From positions 86,400,056-86,464,055 of the forward strand of contig CM055899.1 in NCBI GenBank assembly GCA_029582155.1: a stretch of 64,000 bases of DNA. Direction: 5' to 3'. Source of the DNA: Panopea generosa. Taxonomy: Eukaryota > Mollusca > Bivalvia > Adapedonta > Hiatellidae. Under the pieces are notes generated by a model. It searched no databases and was not told the origin of the DNA. It worked only from the letters and a program-made list of their open reading frames with translations. Position numbers and translations under genes: made by a program. Shown here piece by piece: positions 35,146 to 48,196 of the stretch (within the stretch, counting starts at the first letter, position 1; every line of letters starts with the position of its first letter).

Positions 35146-35814
35146 AAAGAATTATTGGTACTAGTCAGAGTAAACAGTCAGTTTATTAAGTTTCATTAGC
35201 TAGAGGCAGGTACCATGAGAAAAAAATTTGTGGTGTATACCATGGTTTCATACCATGTTTTTAAAGTGAGTACCAGGGTATACTCTGTTATTTCTTAATG
35301 CCAAGATGTCTCCATATATCAAATTGTGACACTTGTTGATATGCTCGCGGTCATTGATGGTATTGTGTGAGGTTTATTTTCAATAGTAACATAAATACCA
35401 AGTATAACTGGTCTGATAATGCATTACTTATACAACGACTGAAAACTTTGAAAAGCTGATATAAATATGACACTGTTTCACTTCAGAAGTTTCTGTAAAC
35501 ACTCGGTCACGAAAATTTCCAAAAAACGGTACTCTATAATAGTACTAATTACTACCGGTTCTACCCCGCAACTCTACCATCAGCGAAAGACAAACAAAAC
35601 ATGCCATAGTGTTGTTTCCTTGGACAGTGTTTGCTTCTTTCACTCATGATCAGATGATGTACCTGATGTACTTTGCATATTCTGCAGCGTTTTTTGTCTT
35701 GTGTAAGAATGTCTGCATCACATGTAAAAGGTTGTTGGTTTGATCCCCAGCCAAGTCATACCAACTAGTTGAAAAAATAGTATTGGAAGCTTCCTTGCTT
35801 GGTGATCAGCATTT

Positions 35815-35925
35815 GATAATAATGATAATAAAGACTTTATTTCAAGAGGGTAACACAATTAGTATAATACTTACAGCAGTTGCTAATCTTCCTTGCGGCC
35901 GTCATTATTGGATAGTTCTAGGACT
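35815..35925 (-). mobile_element. LINE 3' end fragment
   Basis: ataataatgataataaagac ttt then aagagggtaacac is the same 3' tail as at 16389 (minus orientation, AAATAAAGACTTTATTATTA). About 110 bp of 3' end only. Confidence 0.6.
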
Positions 35926-36179
35926 GTTTGGCCTGGGGTCAATATAATGTGAAAGAATGGAGCATCATACCATGTGTCTGTGACATGCTGCTCAGAATAC
36001 TGTCTTAAGTGGACACTGACGTGATATGACTGAAAAAGTATTGAAAGCTATGTTACAATCATACACCAATAACAATGGTTTTGCATGTTAATTAAACACC
36101 TTTTCAAACTGTAATTATTTCTATAAAAGTAGAAGTCACAGAGAAGAGAGGTATGTTTAGGAAACTAAATATCAATTCC

Positions 36180-37183
36180 CAGACAATCTGTACATGTAAA
36201 ACGATATATGAAACTCAAAGCCTTCTATCAGGGGAGACATTATGATTGATATTCAACAAAGAGACACAGTTAGAATCAGAGTTGCTGAAGCTTTTGTGTT
36301 TATTAATATCCTCCCCACCTGTACATACAAGTTTAATCATGTACTTATAGTCAGAGCCATTTACAGGAGAGTGAAAGTTAAAATAGGAGTGACAAATGAT
36401 TAATATTCAACAAAGACACACAATTAGAATTAGAGCTGCTGAAAGGAGGTTTTGAAGGTCATTCATTTCCTCCCCACCATATAATAATGTAGATTTTAGA
36501 GGAGAGAAAAAGTTAAAATAATTCTTTCACATGCTCAGAATGTTTTTTAGGAAGATGTCTACAGGATAGAAAACTTCGATTTTATTAATGAAGCAAATCC
36601 ATTGGACATATTATTAATAAGTGTCCATTTTTTAAAGTCAATAAAAAAGTCAGTTAAACATGTTTTTTTGTCATTGTCTGACTTTATAGTTTTTTGTCCC
36701 ATCCTGGAGTGATGCAGTAATGCATATGGAGAGAGGGTTATGTCAGCAGTCTGATCAGCCTAGTAGAGAAGCAATCATTTCTGCAGCCAGAGTTTAAAGG
36801 TTCTAGGCCCCCCACTTTCAGGTTACATATCTATATATATAATTATTTATTTAATATCCAACCTGATGGAGATTATACAGTCAAACCTGTGTTAGTGGCC
36901 ACCTCTATTAAGCAGCCACTTGTCTTAAGCAGTCATATTTGCTCATTAACCTGTATTAAGCAACAACCTGCCTCATAAGTCCACTTTTGCTCCTTCCCTT
37001 GACTGGCTGCTTAAAATAGATTTGATTGTATTCTCAGTTTACACAAAATGTGACTTATAGTTTCTATAACTAAAATACAATGGAAAATTACATGAAATCT
37101 CTGTTGAGTCCTGAAATGAGAAAATGATATAAAAAGATAAATAATAAACAAACCCCCAAGGTCTTGATTTAGAGCCCATTTCA
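36180..37183. repeat. 1-kb direct duplication, copy 1
   Basis: Matches 38136-39149 at roughly 98% by eye, with a few indels (e.g. an 11-bp gap near 36940). Contains a MITE A copy and two diverged copies of an internal ~180-bp unit (gattgatattcaacaaaga ... gttaaaatagg). Confidence 0.92.
36878..37028. mobile_element. MITE family A copy 3
   Basis: cagtcaaacctgtgttagtg to aaaatagatttgattg, TA on both sides. Duplicated with its surroundings at 38834-38999. Confidence 0.75.
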
Positions 37184-38135
37184 GTTGAAAAATAAGTTTG
37201 CTAGTTACTTCCAGAAGTACCATGATTCTACTCACATTTGTTCTGTGGTCTTCCTGATCCCGTAAATCTGATAGCCATAATATATACTGTAAACTTTCAT
37301 TTGTTTAAAACTGTATTGAACCCAATAGAAAAAAATAATTCTCATTTGTCGTTTTTGATAGACTTGAAAATGCATAGGACTTAATGAAAACAGGTTTCAA
37401 ACATCAAACAACAAATGCCGAGAGACTGGCATCTAAAGTTACTTATAACTGGGTGACCCCAGACTAAATCAATCTACCATATGTTATATAACTGGCGGAA
37501 TCAATACTTGTCATGGGAGAGATTGAATTGTTGATTCTCTGACAACACTCGTGAATAAATCTTTAATCTCTCAAAGCAAACAAAGAGAACTTCAAAGAAA
37601 ATGCTGTGCCTGGAATTGCTTGAAATTATTCTACAAAGCAATGACAGTGGTCTAAGAAATTATTTGCTTTTTTCCCCCTTACTTTCAACGTCTGTAAATG
37701 TGGTCTGACATGTAAATCACCTTCTGACCCAGATCAGCACTGCAGATCTGTGTCTGTATCTTATTTCTACAAATTAAAATAATCTCCAGTTGTTTTAAAT
37801 ACCTCTCCGTGTCTGAGATACTTTTTCAGTATGAAATTATATTAATATTTGTAGTATCTTATTTTAGAAGACAAAACATTTGTCCAGTTTATATGTTGTT
37901 TTAAACAAAAGAATGGTCATGAAAGTTTACAAATCCCAGCTTTTAATATCGGTATGGAATGGACAAAATTCATTATTACCACTCTTTCACTTGTGGCAAG
38001 GTCTTATATAAGAATGATAGGAAACTTGCATATCTCTACTCTGCTTTAATATAATGCAAGTTATGGCCCTTGTTTGACTTAGAAATTCTGGTTAAAGTTT
38101 TGCGTGGAAGTACCATCAAGTCCATATCTCACCTA
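37184..38135. other. USP32: Spacer between the two 1-kb copies
   Basis: AT-rich intron, no feature recognised. Confidence 0.35.
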
Positions 38136-39149
38136 CAGACAATCTGTACATGTAAAACGATATATGAAACTCAAAGCCTTCTACCAGGGGAGACATTATG
38201 ATTGATATTCAACAAAGAGACACAGTTAGAATCGGAGTTGCTGAAGCTTTTGTGTTTATTAATATCCTCCCCACCTGTACATACAAGTTTAATCATGTAC
38301 TTATAGTCAGAGCCATTTACAGGAGAGTGAAAGTTAAAATAGGAGTGACAAATGATTAATATTCAACAAAGACACACAATTAGAATTAGAGCTGCTGAAA
38401 GGAGGTTTTGAAGGTCATTCATTTCCTCCCCACCATATAATAATGTAGATTTTAGAGGAGAGAAAAAGTTAAAATAATTCTTTAACATGCTCAGAATGTA
38501 TTTTTAGGAAGATGTCAACAGGATAGAAAACTTTGATTTTATTAATGAAGCAAATCCATTGGACATAGTATTAATAAGTGTCCATTTTTAAAGTCAATAA
38601 AAAAAGTCAATTAAACATGTTTTTTTGTCATTGTCTGACTTTATAGTTTTTTGTCCCATCCTGGAGTGATGCAGTAATGCATATGGAAAGAGGGTTATGT
38701 CAGCAGTCTGATCAGCCTAGTAGAGAAGCAATCATTTCTGCAGCCAGAGTTTAAAGGTTCTAGGCCCCCCACTTTCAGGTTACATTTCTATATATATAAT
38801 TATTTATTTAATATCCAACCTGATGGAGATTATAGTTAAACCTGTGTTAGTGGCCACCTCTATTAAGCAGCCACTTGTCTTAAGCAGTCATATTTGCTCT
38901 TTAAGAGCAAATTAACCTGTATTAAGCAACAGCCTGCCTCATAAGTCCACTTTTGCTCCTTCCCTTGACTGGCTGCTTAAAATAGATTTGATTGTATTCT
39001 CAGTTTACACAAAGTGTGACTTATAGTTTCTATATCTAAAATACAATGGAAAATTACATGAAATCTCTGTTGAGTCCTGAAATGAGAAAATGATATAAAA
39101 AGATAAATAATAAACAAACCCCCAAGGTCTTGATTTAGAGCCCATTTCA
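38136..39149. repeat. 1-kb direct duplication, copy 2, flanked by TCACCTAC
   Basis: Same content as copy 1. TCACCTAC precedes and follows it (ends at ~38136 and ~39155); copy 1 lacks such flanks. Confidence 0.92.
38834..38999. mobile_element. MITE family A, duplicated copy of 36878
   Basis: Carries its own changes: the left end reads tagttaaacctg instead of tacagtcaaacctg and it keeps 11 bp missing from copy 1 (tctttaagagcaaattaac). Confidence 0.7.
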
Positions 39150-39246
39150 CCTACCACTTAATTTATTTGATTGAAACTTCCCACAAGACTTACCAGTCAT
39201 CAAACTTACAACAATATCTAAGTTAGATAACTCTTGCTTGAATATA

Positions 39247-39667
39247 CACTTGGGTCCCGTTATAATGTGGTCCAATATAACACGAAACTCATTATTCTTT
39301 TATGACTCCTAAATATAAAATTGATATTTTTAAACAGATTTATTAAAAAGTGTCTGCGAGCTTGTTACGTTTTTTTCAAATGTGACCGTGTATTTGTGCA
39401 TCAATTACACTTTGATAATTCAGACTGACATGAAAACTACTTCTCATTGTTATAAACAGCATAGCATTTAATTGATTTACGCTGACAAACAATGGTCTGT
39501 CATATTTATCATACATTGTCCAGTGTTTGTTTACGATACTTACTACCAGAACTAGTATTACCAAATAGTGTGGCGCAATGCACCTTGGGATATTTATAAT
39601 GCGTTCCGCGTATATCGCGGTTTCATTCTGTCGATCCTGGCAGCCACATTACAATGGGACCTGAGTG
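39247..39667. mobile_element. MITE family D copy 2
   Basis: CACTTGGGTCCCGTTATAAT and in reverse CACTCAGGTCCCATTGTAAT; TA on both flanks (39245-39246, 39668-39669). 421 bp. Confidence 0.85.
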
Positions 39668-39669
39668 TA

Positions 39670-40837
39670 ATGCAAATTATCGCCCTTGTTTGATACTCAA
39701 TGTATTTGATTGAAACTTTATGTAACGCTTAATTTGCTGTCATGAACTTTGATTTGTATGCCTGAGAAGAATGGAAGTTAAGATAATAGAAAACGATTTC
39801 ACAAGATTTTGCGTGAATAGGCAAGTGTTAATAAAATCATATCAGCAGTACTTATTTAAATTCTTAGATTAAAGCACAAGTATACCTACTTTTATAATAC
39901 ATAAAAACAATCTATAACCTAAACCTGCACTTTTTATCAATATACTCAATTTTATTGAAAGTTCTAATTTTCAGTTGACTAGGATCCCCTCTTAAAGAGA
40001 TTAGGAATATTTTAGCTTTTAACCAATTTCAAAACCAGAGGCGGCATTTTGGGGTTGGCAAACGTAATACTTGTACATTATTTAGTAAACATATGATTAT
40101 GATAGTATTTATTAATTACAATAGTAAGAAATTGATATGTATGAATGTCCATTTACCAATAATGACTGGGCCAATATGAACTCATGTAAATACTGACATT
40201 TTCTTGTAAATGAAAGTAATTATGTTGGTCCAGTTACAGGTAGGCCGTGAGCTAAGACCCAAAATTTAACAAATTGGTACCAATCAGACTGGCAAATTGC
40301 TATACTATTTTTTTAATAGATACATGTCTGTGGTATAAGAAAAAGTCAGGGGGCCACCTCTGAGGCACAGCTTAGTGTCTGATTTTAGTGAGTTTCTATG
40401 GTAACTGTTATTTCATTAAAATCATTACAAATAATTTCTTATTTTTTGGTATACAAAACAGTTGCATTAGTGCAGTGAATAATTGTTATATGTGTTATCC
40501 AATGTTGTTTAAACAAGAGCAGATGTGTTCTTCTGATATAAAATACCACATTAAGCAATTATTTTGTGATCATTTTGTATTTTTACGTTACAATCACATT
40601 TGACGTTACTTTTTAGAAGTAATATTGATTTCCGATATTTCTATTGAAATCCCTTCCTAGATTTGTTTATAAATTATTAATTTAACACAAGCAAAAATAC
40701 GTAATAAAACACAACTGTATCAGAAAAGTTTAAAATATGTAATTTATTATTAGTAGTAATTTCTTCTAAACAATATTTACGTTACATTTATCTGATAAAA
40801 ACAGTTGTATAATCGTTCCAAAAATCATCTTAAAATA
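39670..40837. other. USP32: USP32 intron 3, no gene
   Basis: A phrase aggccgtgagctaa at 40242 has its complement ttagctcacggcct at 53957, a hint of a further old dispersed repeat. Otherwise nothing. Confidence 0.3.
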
Positions 40838-41250
40838 TCGGATCAAACTCCTTCAGGCTTTGATTCATATTAACACCTATATGGTTTCTTCTCGTCCTAA
40901 TGCTTTTATAAAATGTTTTGTGGACACATGTTAGTACTATACAAACACATTTTTATAACTTTATATAACATAAAATACGTTTCAAAAATGTGAAATGTAA
41001 CGTTTACAAGTAGTATTTATTCACTTCTTTAAAATTTAATTATCAAGTTGAAATTGTATCAGATCAAATTCCTGCAGGCTTTGATTCATATTAACACCCA
41101 AATGGTATCGTCTCGTTCTGATGTTTTTATAAATGTTCTGTTGACATATGTTAGTACAATACAAACAATTTTTTATAATTTTATATAACACAAAATACGT
41201 TACAAAAATATGAAACGTAACATTAACAAGTAGTATTTATTCTTTTTTTT
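40838..41250. repeat. ~215-bp tandem duplication, 2 copies
   Basis: atcggatcaaactccttcag at 40838 and tatcagatcaaattcctgca at 41056 begin two copies that both end aacaagtagtatttattc, with scattered substitutions. Confidence 0.85.
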
Positions 41251-41499
41251 AAAATATAATTACCAAGCTTAAATTGATCATATGAACTGTAATTTAAATC
41301 ATGCAAGCCTGCTAATGACTTCCATATAACATAATAAGAATGACGATACATATAGGTACACTCGCAAAATAGGGAATGTTTTTTTAGGAATATTTTACAC
41401 AAAACAAACTTCTGTTTCAAGTCATTTTGAACTCCAAAGTAACATGTATATTTTATACTGTAATAAAACACTATGTGTACTTAATCCATTCTGTACATT

Positions 41500-42950
41500 T
41501 CCGTTGCTACAAGAAGAAGTTGGATAGTGTACATGTCATCATTACTGCCATTCTCTCCATCAGAGCTTTCTTTATGTTCCATATCAAAACTCTTACTCGA
41601 ATTTTGCAGACGGGTGAGCATTTTAATGCATTTAACAGAAAATGACATGTTGGTAATTTACATTATCTAGCGTACTTGCAGGAGACATAAATTCTATAAC
41701 AACCTGTGTAGCAGAATATCACTTCATCCTTTAGCTTCCAACTAACCATCTTCCATGAACCATCCGTGATCTTTAGACTTGAATTTCAGTAAAGTTTATT
41801 AAGCTTCTACGCCAGATGTCTGATAATTTGCTCGCAATGAGTGGAGATATAATGTGCCTTCACAGGGTGGAAGTTTTCCTGATTCAACACTAATATATTA
41901 AACCCAAAACATCTTGTTGCACAAGCTATTCACTTTAGTATCAGTACCCTTTGAAGCATATATCCTACATTTGATATCTTGGAGAGATGCAATCAGCTCG
42001 AAAAGTAGTACAATCCATTCTTCACCTAACTTTAACATAGCTGATTAGAATACACTGGACTTCTTAACAAATCTTATTGAAGACACCTTTCCATGACCAT
42101 TGAAGGCACAAACTGGGTCATATCTGGTAAATGCTTGAAAAACTTCCATTATCACTAAGAGAGTTTCCATATATCTCTGTATCGCTGTCTATTCGTGGGT
42201 TACTTCTGATAAATATATGCTCGATCTCCCTGTTAAGTGCCAGACATAATATAACACATCTTCTGATTCAATGGCAATAGAGTTAAAGTGTTGACTGGCA
42301 TGTAGCAACATTTAGCAGCGTGCGAGTTTCAGTTTTTCGTGTGAAGATGCCGGCTCTTCCACATGACATCCAGTATCATGCGTTAGTTTATAACATTTGT
42401 TTTCTGATGTTGTAAACATCTCTTTGTCACCTAGAACGGCAAGGTAGTACGGGACCTTCGAAGTATCAACAAGAAAATTGGTAAATGCTGTATTGCCTTC
42501 TGGAAAACCTTAGAGGCATCTCTATTGCTGAATTGGTTGTCCTCTATTGATATTACAGATCCACAATCCACTACCCGAGCTTTTATTATTCATCTCTGCA
42601 TTATAGTTTACATCAAATACTACACTAATTCTAAAGCTATTCTTGCATTGCAGTACCAAATGTGTTTTTGGACAGATTTCCAAACGTTAGGTTCTCAACA
42701 CTTATTTTGTTGACAATCATCATAGCATCAATAACACATACTGGTCTATGTTGGACATGTTCCTTGCAAGTGCAGATTTATTTGTTTTCTTGAGGATACC
42801 ATGACAGTTAGCCAATGCTAAGGTTAATGGTCCTGGTGGATTTTGAAGTACTGCCTTCACAACCAGCTAGATGCTACCAAACCACGTATTTAAGTAACTG
42901 GTTATCAACCTCACGAATGCATTCTTTACAAAATATTTTAATTTGTTTTC
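41500..42950 (-). pseudogene. Decayed copy of multi-copy CXC (tesmin/TSO1-like) type invertebrate protein
   Basis: Minus-strand pieces in order: PLTLALANCHGILKKTNKSA, then VLGDKEMFTTSENKCYKLTH and GCHVEEPASSHEKLK, LLHASQHFNSIAIESEDV, FQAFTRYDPVCAFNGHGKVS, and ESGKLPPCEGTLYLHSLRAN YQTSG. These follow the order of a widespread, uncharacterised protein family of cnidarians and molluscs (GPL--SLA--DG-L-KTNK; EEL---HEEADTRLLLHA; HAFTGCD-VSAF-GRGK; LPPCED-L-LH-LRANYQAAIW) that ends in a CXC domain. Stops and frame changes throughout. Function of the family unknown to me. Confidence 0.65.
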
Positions 42951-43184
42951 TGAACGCTACCGAATATATTTAGGTGTTTCCTTCGCAATATGTCGTAAAC
43001 TAATCATATGGATTTTCTTTCAAAAGATTGTATTCTTGATATGTTAAAGCATATATAAAGCATTCTCTTCCCTTTCCTTATCACTTAAAATATCATTACA
43101 ATGGCAGTAGATATTGCTGTAGCTGTTGATAAAAGAGCACAACCATTTATTCTCAAGTATATTTCTTGGTCTAACCCTTGCCAA

Positions 43185-43620
43185 TTGTTTACGCAGCTTT
43201 GAAAATTACGTAGCTAAAAGCTAGCTTTTACGTAGCTTTCTCCATTTTGCTAAATTGAAGCTGCGTTTTAGCTAGGTTTTATGAAGCTTCCTAAATTGAA
43301 GCTGCGTTTTTTTTAAAAAGCTGCGTTATTTCCTACATAGCTGCGTTTTTTCTGAAAAAGCTACGTCTTTTTCTTTAAACCTTCATAAAACCTGCGTATT
43401 TAGTCGGTTTACATCCATAATTCCTTCTAGAGCTGCGCAATTAATTTCATAGGTTCATAATAGCTGCGTATTTTATTTACAAAATTCACAGAAATATTAT
43501 TAAAGCTGTGTTTTAAGTTAAAGCTTCGTAAAACCTGTATATTTATATTCGATAAACAAAACAGAGGTAAAAAACAAAATACGCAGGATTTACACAGCTT
43601 TAAAAAAGCTGCGTCTTTCA
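43185..43620. mobile_element. Diverged copy of the 'gctgcgt...tacgtagct' foldback repeat
   Basis: Repeated agctgcgtttt / aaaagctgcgt and ttacgtagctaaaagctagc phrases in both orientations; starts ttgtttacgcagc. Same vocabulary as the clean array at 50600-51304. Confidence 0.6.
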
Positions 43621-43779
43621 ATAAAACATATTATTTTGTATATCCACAAAGCCAGAGACATTGCAACAATAACAAAACAGAGTAATTGTTGCAGAGTTAA
43701 TATAAATGCACTATTACACAATAGATTTTTTTCTAAACTGCCTTTTCAACCATTTAATCAACTTTTATTTCTATTTATC

Positions 43780-44395
43780 AAGGCTGTCGCATATTTTTTT
43801 TACTAATAATATGACACTATTTGATTTTTGGTAAATCTTTTTTATGCTTTTTGTAACACTGCAAATGAAATACAGAAAAATAATCATCGCATACTCTCCA
43901 TATAGAGTTAAAAATGAGCTATGTTGCAAAGTATGTAAAATTGAAAACAAATAATAACATTTCATTCTTTTATTACCACTGAAAACTTGCTTCATTAATG
44001 TGAAACACTTTGATTCTGAATGAAACTTTTTAAAACTTTGACACCCAATATGAATTGAGTCATAAATGACAATGTTACTACTTTCCAAATAGTGATCTGT
44101 CCATGTTGGCTTGTCTTTGTCCACATCTCTATCAAATACAGGTGGTTGTTTTTCACTGGTTTATCATTAATCACAGATAGCTGAATTAAAGTTCCAGATA
44201 TGTCCCATTAAATATAGAACAATGGTGTATTTAGTTGCCTACTAACAGGATACACTTTAACATTTTCTTCATTTATTAAAGATTCTATTGCACCCACATC
44301 CTCAGATTGTTGTGTATCAGATATCTCTTGATATATTTTGAGGCAATAGCTCTACATTCTTGTCCATGTTTCCCCTGTACAATGGTAGTCCTAAA
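43780..44395 (-). pseudogene. Unidentified coding-like remnant
   Basis: After a minus-strand TATTTTAG acceptor at 44391 the sequence reads TTIVQGKHGQECRAIASKYI, then in another frame SEDVGAIESLINEENVKVYP VSRQLNTPLF, then FDRDVDKDKPTWTDHYLESS and IYDSIHIGCQSFKKFHSESK. These look protein-like but need frameshifts to join. I do not recognise the family. It may belong with the CXC pseudogene further left, or be a separate decayed gene. Confidence 0.35.
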
Positions 44396-44469
44396 ATACA
44401 AATATGTTTTATTATTGTAAAAAACTGTAATTAAAAGTATTATTAAATGCACAAGAGTTGATTATGATG

Positions 44470-44503
44470 GAACATACATATATACATATATGTGACATAT
44501 ATA

Positions 44504-44551
<48 letters not shown>

Positions 44552-44565
44552 TATATGTGATAGGG
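44470..44565. repeat. AT/TATATG microsatellite cluster
   Basis: A (AT)n tract of ~22 units (44498-44541) between palindromic acatatatgtg phrases. Confidence 0.9.
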
Positions 44566-46390
44566 AAAATCATATGTCAAACAAAACATCTTTCATGAGC
44601 CCTGGATCCGCGAAGGATACATAAATGATAGAAATAATAAATAAAGAAGAGAGAATTACCATTTTGCAGTGCTAAAACTTAAAACAAAAAAAATACATAT
44701 ACACAATGAGGTCCTGGGTTTGAGCCCATCGCTGTTTAAAAATGTTTGTTAGAAATATGTTGGTTCTACTTCAATATCCATTCTTATTTAACTGGATAAA
44801 ACTGGATTTGGTATAAAAAAAAATATTATATTAAACATTTGATGAAAAAGGTGTTAATGTGTTAACCTCATTAAAAAGCAAAGATTTTTTAATGAAGCAC
44901 TACAATCAAAATCACACAAAGAGAAAATATTGAATTGTTTGGCTCGGTTGTATACAGTAATGCTTAAATATACATGTATCAATGAAAAATCAGGTTAATT
45001 TGTACTTGTAAATTTTATTATATGCAATAATACTTATCTCATTTAAGCATGTATGTAAAAAATGTTAAGCAGTTTATGACATTTGTCATTTTCTGTAACA
45101 TTTTTTTCTGTCAAGCTCATCTAATTTACCCATCTTTAAAACAAATGACAGCCAGTCATCTTTGATCCACACAAGGGACCAAAACCCTAGGTTGATAATG
45201 TCATGTGATATTAAAATATGTGATAGACTGGACATCAAGTAAATTTGTTCATAACCCCCACTGTGTATAAGGGGTAATTAACCCCCTTGCCCACTGTGTT
45301 TTATGACCACTTGTGTAATTAGGATATGCTAATATGTCACCTAAGAGATCAATATGAGCCTCTGGCATAACCAGTTAACTGCAGTATTAGTGGACTATAA
45401 ACATGTATACCAACACTCAAAGCACATTTTTTTCTTGATTTATACTTTGTAAAAAAGAATGAGCACAACAATCTTCAGTTTTTCCCACCAACTGCAAAAT
45501 TAATGTTTAATTGACCCTATTATTTGTTTAATATAAAAAGGCACAGATGTTAATTTATAAAACTAATAAACATTTTTTTGGTAAGTGTGAAAACTTATGT
45601 GTAGGTGTGTTAATACATTGAAAAGAAAATATTCTTTCTTAGTGGCGTCATATAAACACTAATATTAACAGGAGTGAAACTGATTGAAATTAAATGCTGA
45701 GATTCATGGAAGTTATATATTTTTAATATATTTTGAAAAAAATATGTATTGTGCAAGCAAACGTTTTTTTTCATATTAAAAAAAAACCCACAGTATTACC
45801 TTTACAAGTAATGAAACATTTTGCCATTGTGTCTGTTACTCTGCAACTTCAGGGTGTTAACTTCATCTGTCCATCTCACCTGACAAATACTGCGCAATGG
45901 ATAGAAAAGAAAATTAAAACAGTAGACTAGTTATAGTTTACAAAGATCTTTAGAACCAAAAATTACTATCTTTGATAAAAAAATAATTCATATTTTTTAA
46001 TAAATGGAAACCAAATAGAGACCTTTACACGATTTAATTGATCAACACTATTTAATTTAAGACAAAGATTTTTACACAAATCAAGAGCATAACCGTCTCT
46101 AAAATACGAATACAGTACCAAAAGAAAAAAAGTTGAAGATCGGACCTGTGAACTATTTTCCTAATGTTTAGTATACTGAACATTAAATATACATGTTCAT
46201 TTCACTTCAAGTTATACCATTACTTACAGTGAACACCAATTAATTTTTACTGAAATAATTTTCTGTCACCCGAAACGTTTGGCAGGAGCCGTTTCACTAT
46301 GCATTAAAAACATTGAGGCACATGTCATTTTAGACGAACATGTAAATACTGACGTTTATTTATCTATGAAACTTTATATACTTACAACCA
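44566..46390. other. USP32: USP32 intron 3, no clear feature
   Basis: AT-rich. No exon or repeat recognised. A short B-box-like ggtttgagcccatc at 44717 is isolated. Confidence 0.35.
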
Positions 46391-46659
46391 TTGGACATGC
46401 CGCATGTTTTATGATGCAATTGTAAACTTGGAACGTCTCCTTATTGCCGAATGTCGAAGTAAAACATTGGATTTCGTGTACATTTCCAAACGGATGTTTA
46501 TACCGATGCATTATGGGAGTCACGATTGTTTTTTTATCTATATTTCAAAAAATATTAACTAGATCTACTTCTTCGAGTGAACAACATTTTATTTTTCATA
46601 AACTTTTTTCAATTTGATACGAATTAAAACAGTAGATAACGTAATTTCGTTCGCGCTTA

Positions 46660-46920
46660 AAAATCTCACACCGCGAGATAAGCAGGTGCGCGATGGCGCC
46701 ATTTTCGTTATATTTTGAAAGTTTGAACTTTGACCGGAGAATATATAATTTTCGAACTTTGAACTCTTGTTTTATTTACAAAATCGTCGTAATTCTGATG
46801 ATGGAAATGAACAACTGCAAACGTGTGGCAAAAAGATCATTTGAAAACACAGATATGCTCAAGGAGATCTTATTTAGCAAATTCCGCTGCTCCTGTATAG
46901 TCGGGCACCGTATTGGAGGT
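46660..46920 (+). promoter_or_regulatory. CpG-containing start region of a possible intronic transcript
   Basis: cgttcgcgcttaaa, accgcgagataag and gcgcgatggcgccattttcg stand out in CpG-poor intron. gcgccattttc contains a YY1-like core on the minus strand. A possible first exon ends CGTATTGGAG/GTAAAT at 46918. It contains an ORF (46693-47001) that does not continue meaningfully. Confidence 0.35.
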
Positions 46921-47522
46921 AAATATTTGATTGTTGCTTTATTTGGAATGATATTACACTTTCACTTCGCGCGATTAAACACTATTGAGAGTTCTTTTTA
47001 GCATTTTGAATAATTTCCATGTTTTTGGTCGTTCAAATCAACCTCTGGTCAAAATAGACAAATGTTTTGGGTTTTCGTGATGTATGTATTTTGAGTGGGT
47101 GGGGAGGGGTATTTATTATTTTAAAAATGATGCCTGTTTTAAGGGGTTATGAATAAATTATTGGGGTTAAGGTCTTTTTCTGTCATTATTTGCAACAATC
47201 AATTTTTGGTTATTATAGATAGCATTGTTTTGGAGGGAGGTTTTCCATCAGTTGAACCACTGATTAACATAGAGGTTCAATGTGATCTTTTACGTGCAAA
47301 TGTGTATGACTCCTAGTACACGGTGGCTCTCCCAGTACACGATGCTCTGGTTATAACTCTATGTGTACATGAGACTGACTGCATAATTTTCACATTTAAA
47401 TACATGTAATTTGTTGAAAATGCTTTTACCATGATAATATTAATTGTGATCAAGCAATGTAATTTGGTATAAATTATTAATATTGGAACACAACATATGT
47501 TATTATTCTTTTTTTTTTAAGA

Positions 47523-48186
47523 TGCAGATATTTGTAGCAAAGCAGAAACCTAAATGAGGAGAAAAAACAAGTCATGCAAGACTTTCAAAGGTCAGTATTA
47601 TTCACTGTCCATTCACAACAAATTGTTTTATTGACTTTAGATATGGCTCTATGATAAATCCATGGTTGGTCTGACTTGTGTCAGTGCAATGTGAGGGTTA
47701 CATGGTGGGGTATCATAATACATTGTGTCAGGTCATGTTACCTCAAAGTTGTACAAAGGTGTAGAATACTCTGAGAGAGTCTCAACCTGTCACACTTGGT
47801 TGTAAGTTTGTTGATGTGTCACTTAACATATAATACAATATAAATGCTGATGTTGATTGTATGTTCAACAAGGGATCAAACTCACAACCTCATTCAGTAC
47901 TCTTAACGGTATGTCAATACCGTAGTTTGATGACATGTTATTTCAATGAGGTTCCATATTTTTATGCATACCATTAAAACTTTTTATGATTCTGCACTGC
48001 ACTCTGTCATTAGAAATATGAGATAGAGTAAATTCCATAGCTGCATTAGAATGAGCTTTTTTCTATTTACAGGAAGAGATCTGAAGCATATAAACAGGAT
48101 AATGAGATATTGTTGGTCAAAGTGAACTGTCTACAGCTCTACAGAGAAGAGGCGAGCCCAAATGATGACATTTGAGGTGGTAAAGG
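47523..48186 (+). other. Two candidate exons with splice signals
   Basis: TTTTTTTTAAG/atgcag ... TTTCAAAG/GTCAGT (47522-47590) and CTATTTACAG/gaagagatctg ... GGTAAAG/GTAATT (48074-48185). Joined, one frame reads NLNEEKKQVMQDFQRKRSEA and YKQDNEILLVKVNCLQLYRE, then a stop. That frame does not connect to the candidate first exon. Non-coding RNA or decayed gene. Confidence 0.3.
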
Positions 48187-48196
48187 TAATTATTAT

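Noticed and set aside
36180-39149. The 1-kb duplication as an LTR retrotransposon with two LTRs
   Set aside because: No TG..CA ends, no primer-binding site or polypurine tract, and the 0.95-kb spacer has no gag or pol.
46693-47001. 102-residue ORF as a protein-coding gene
   Set aside because: No recognised domain, the frame runs past a likely splice donor, and the next candidate exon closes it quickly.
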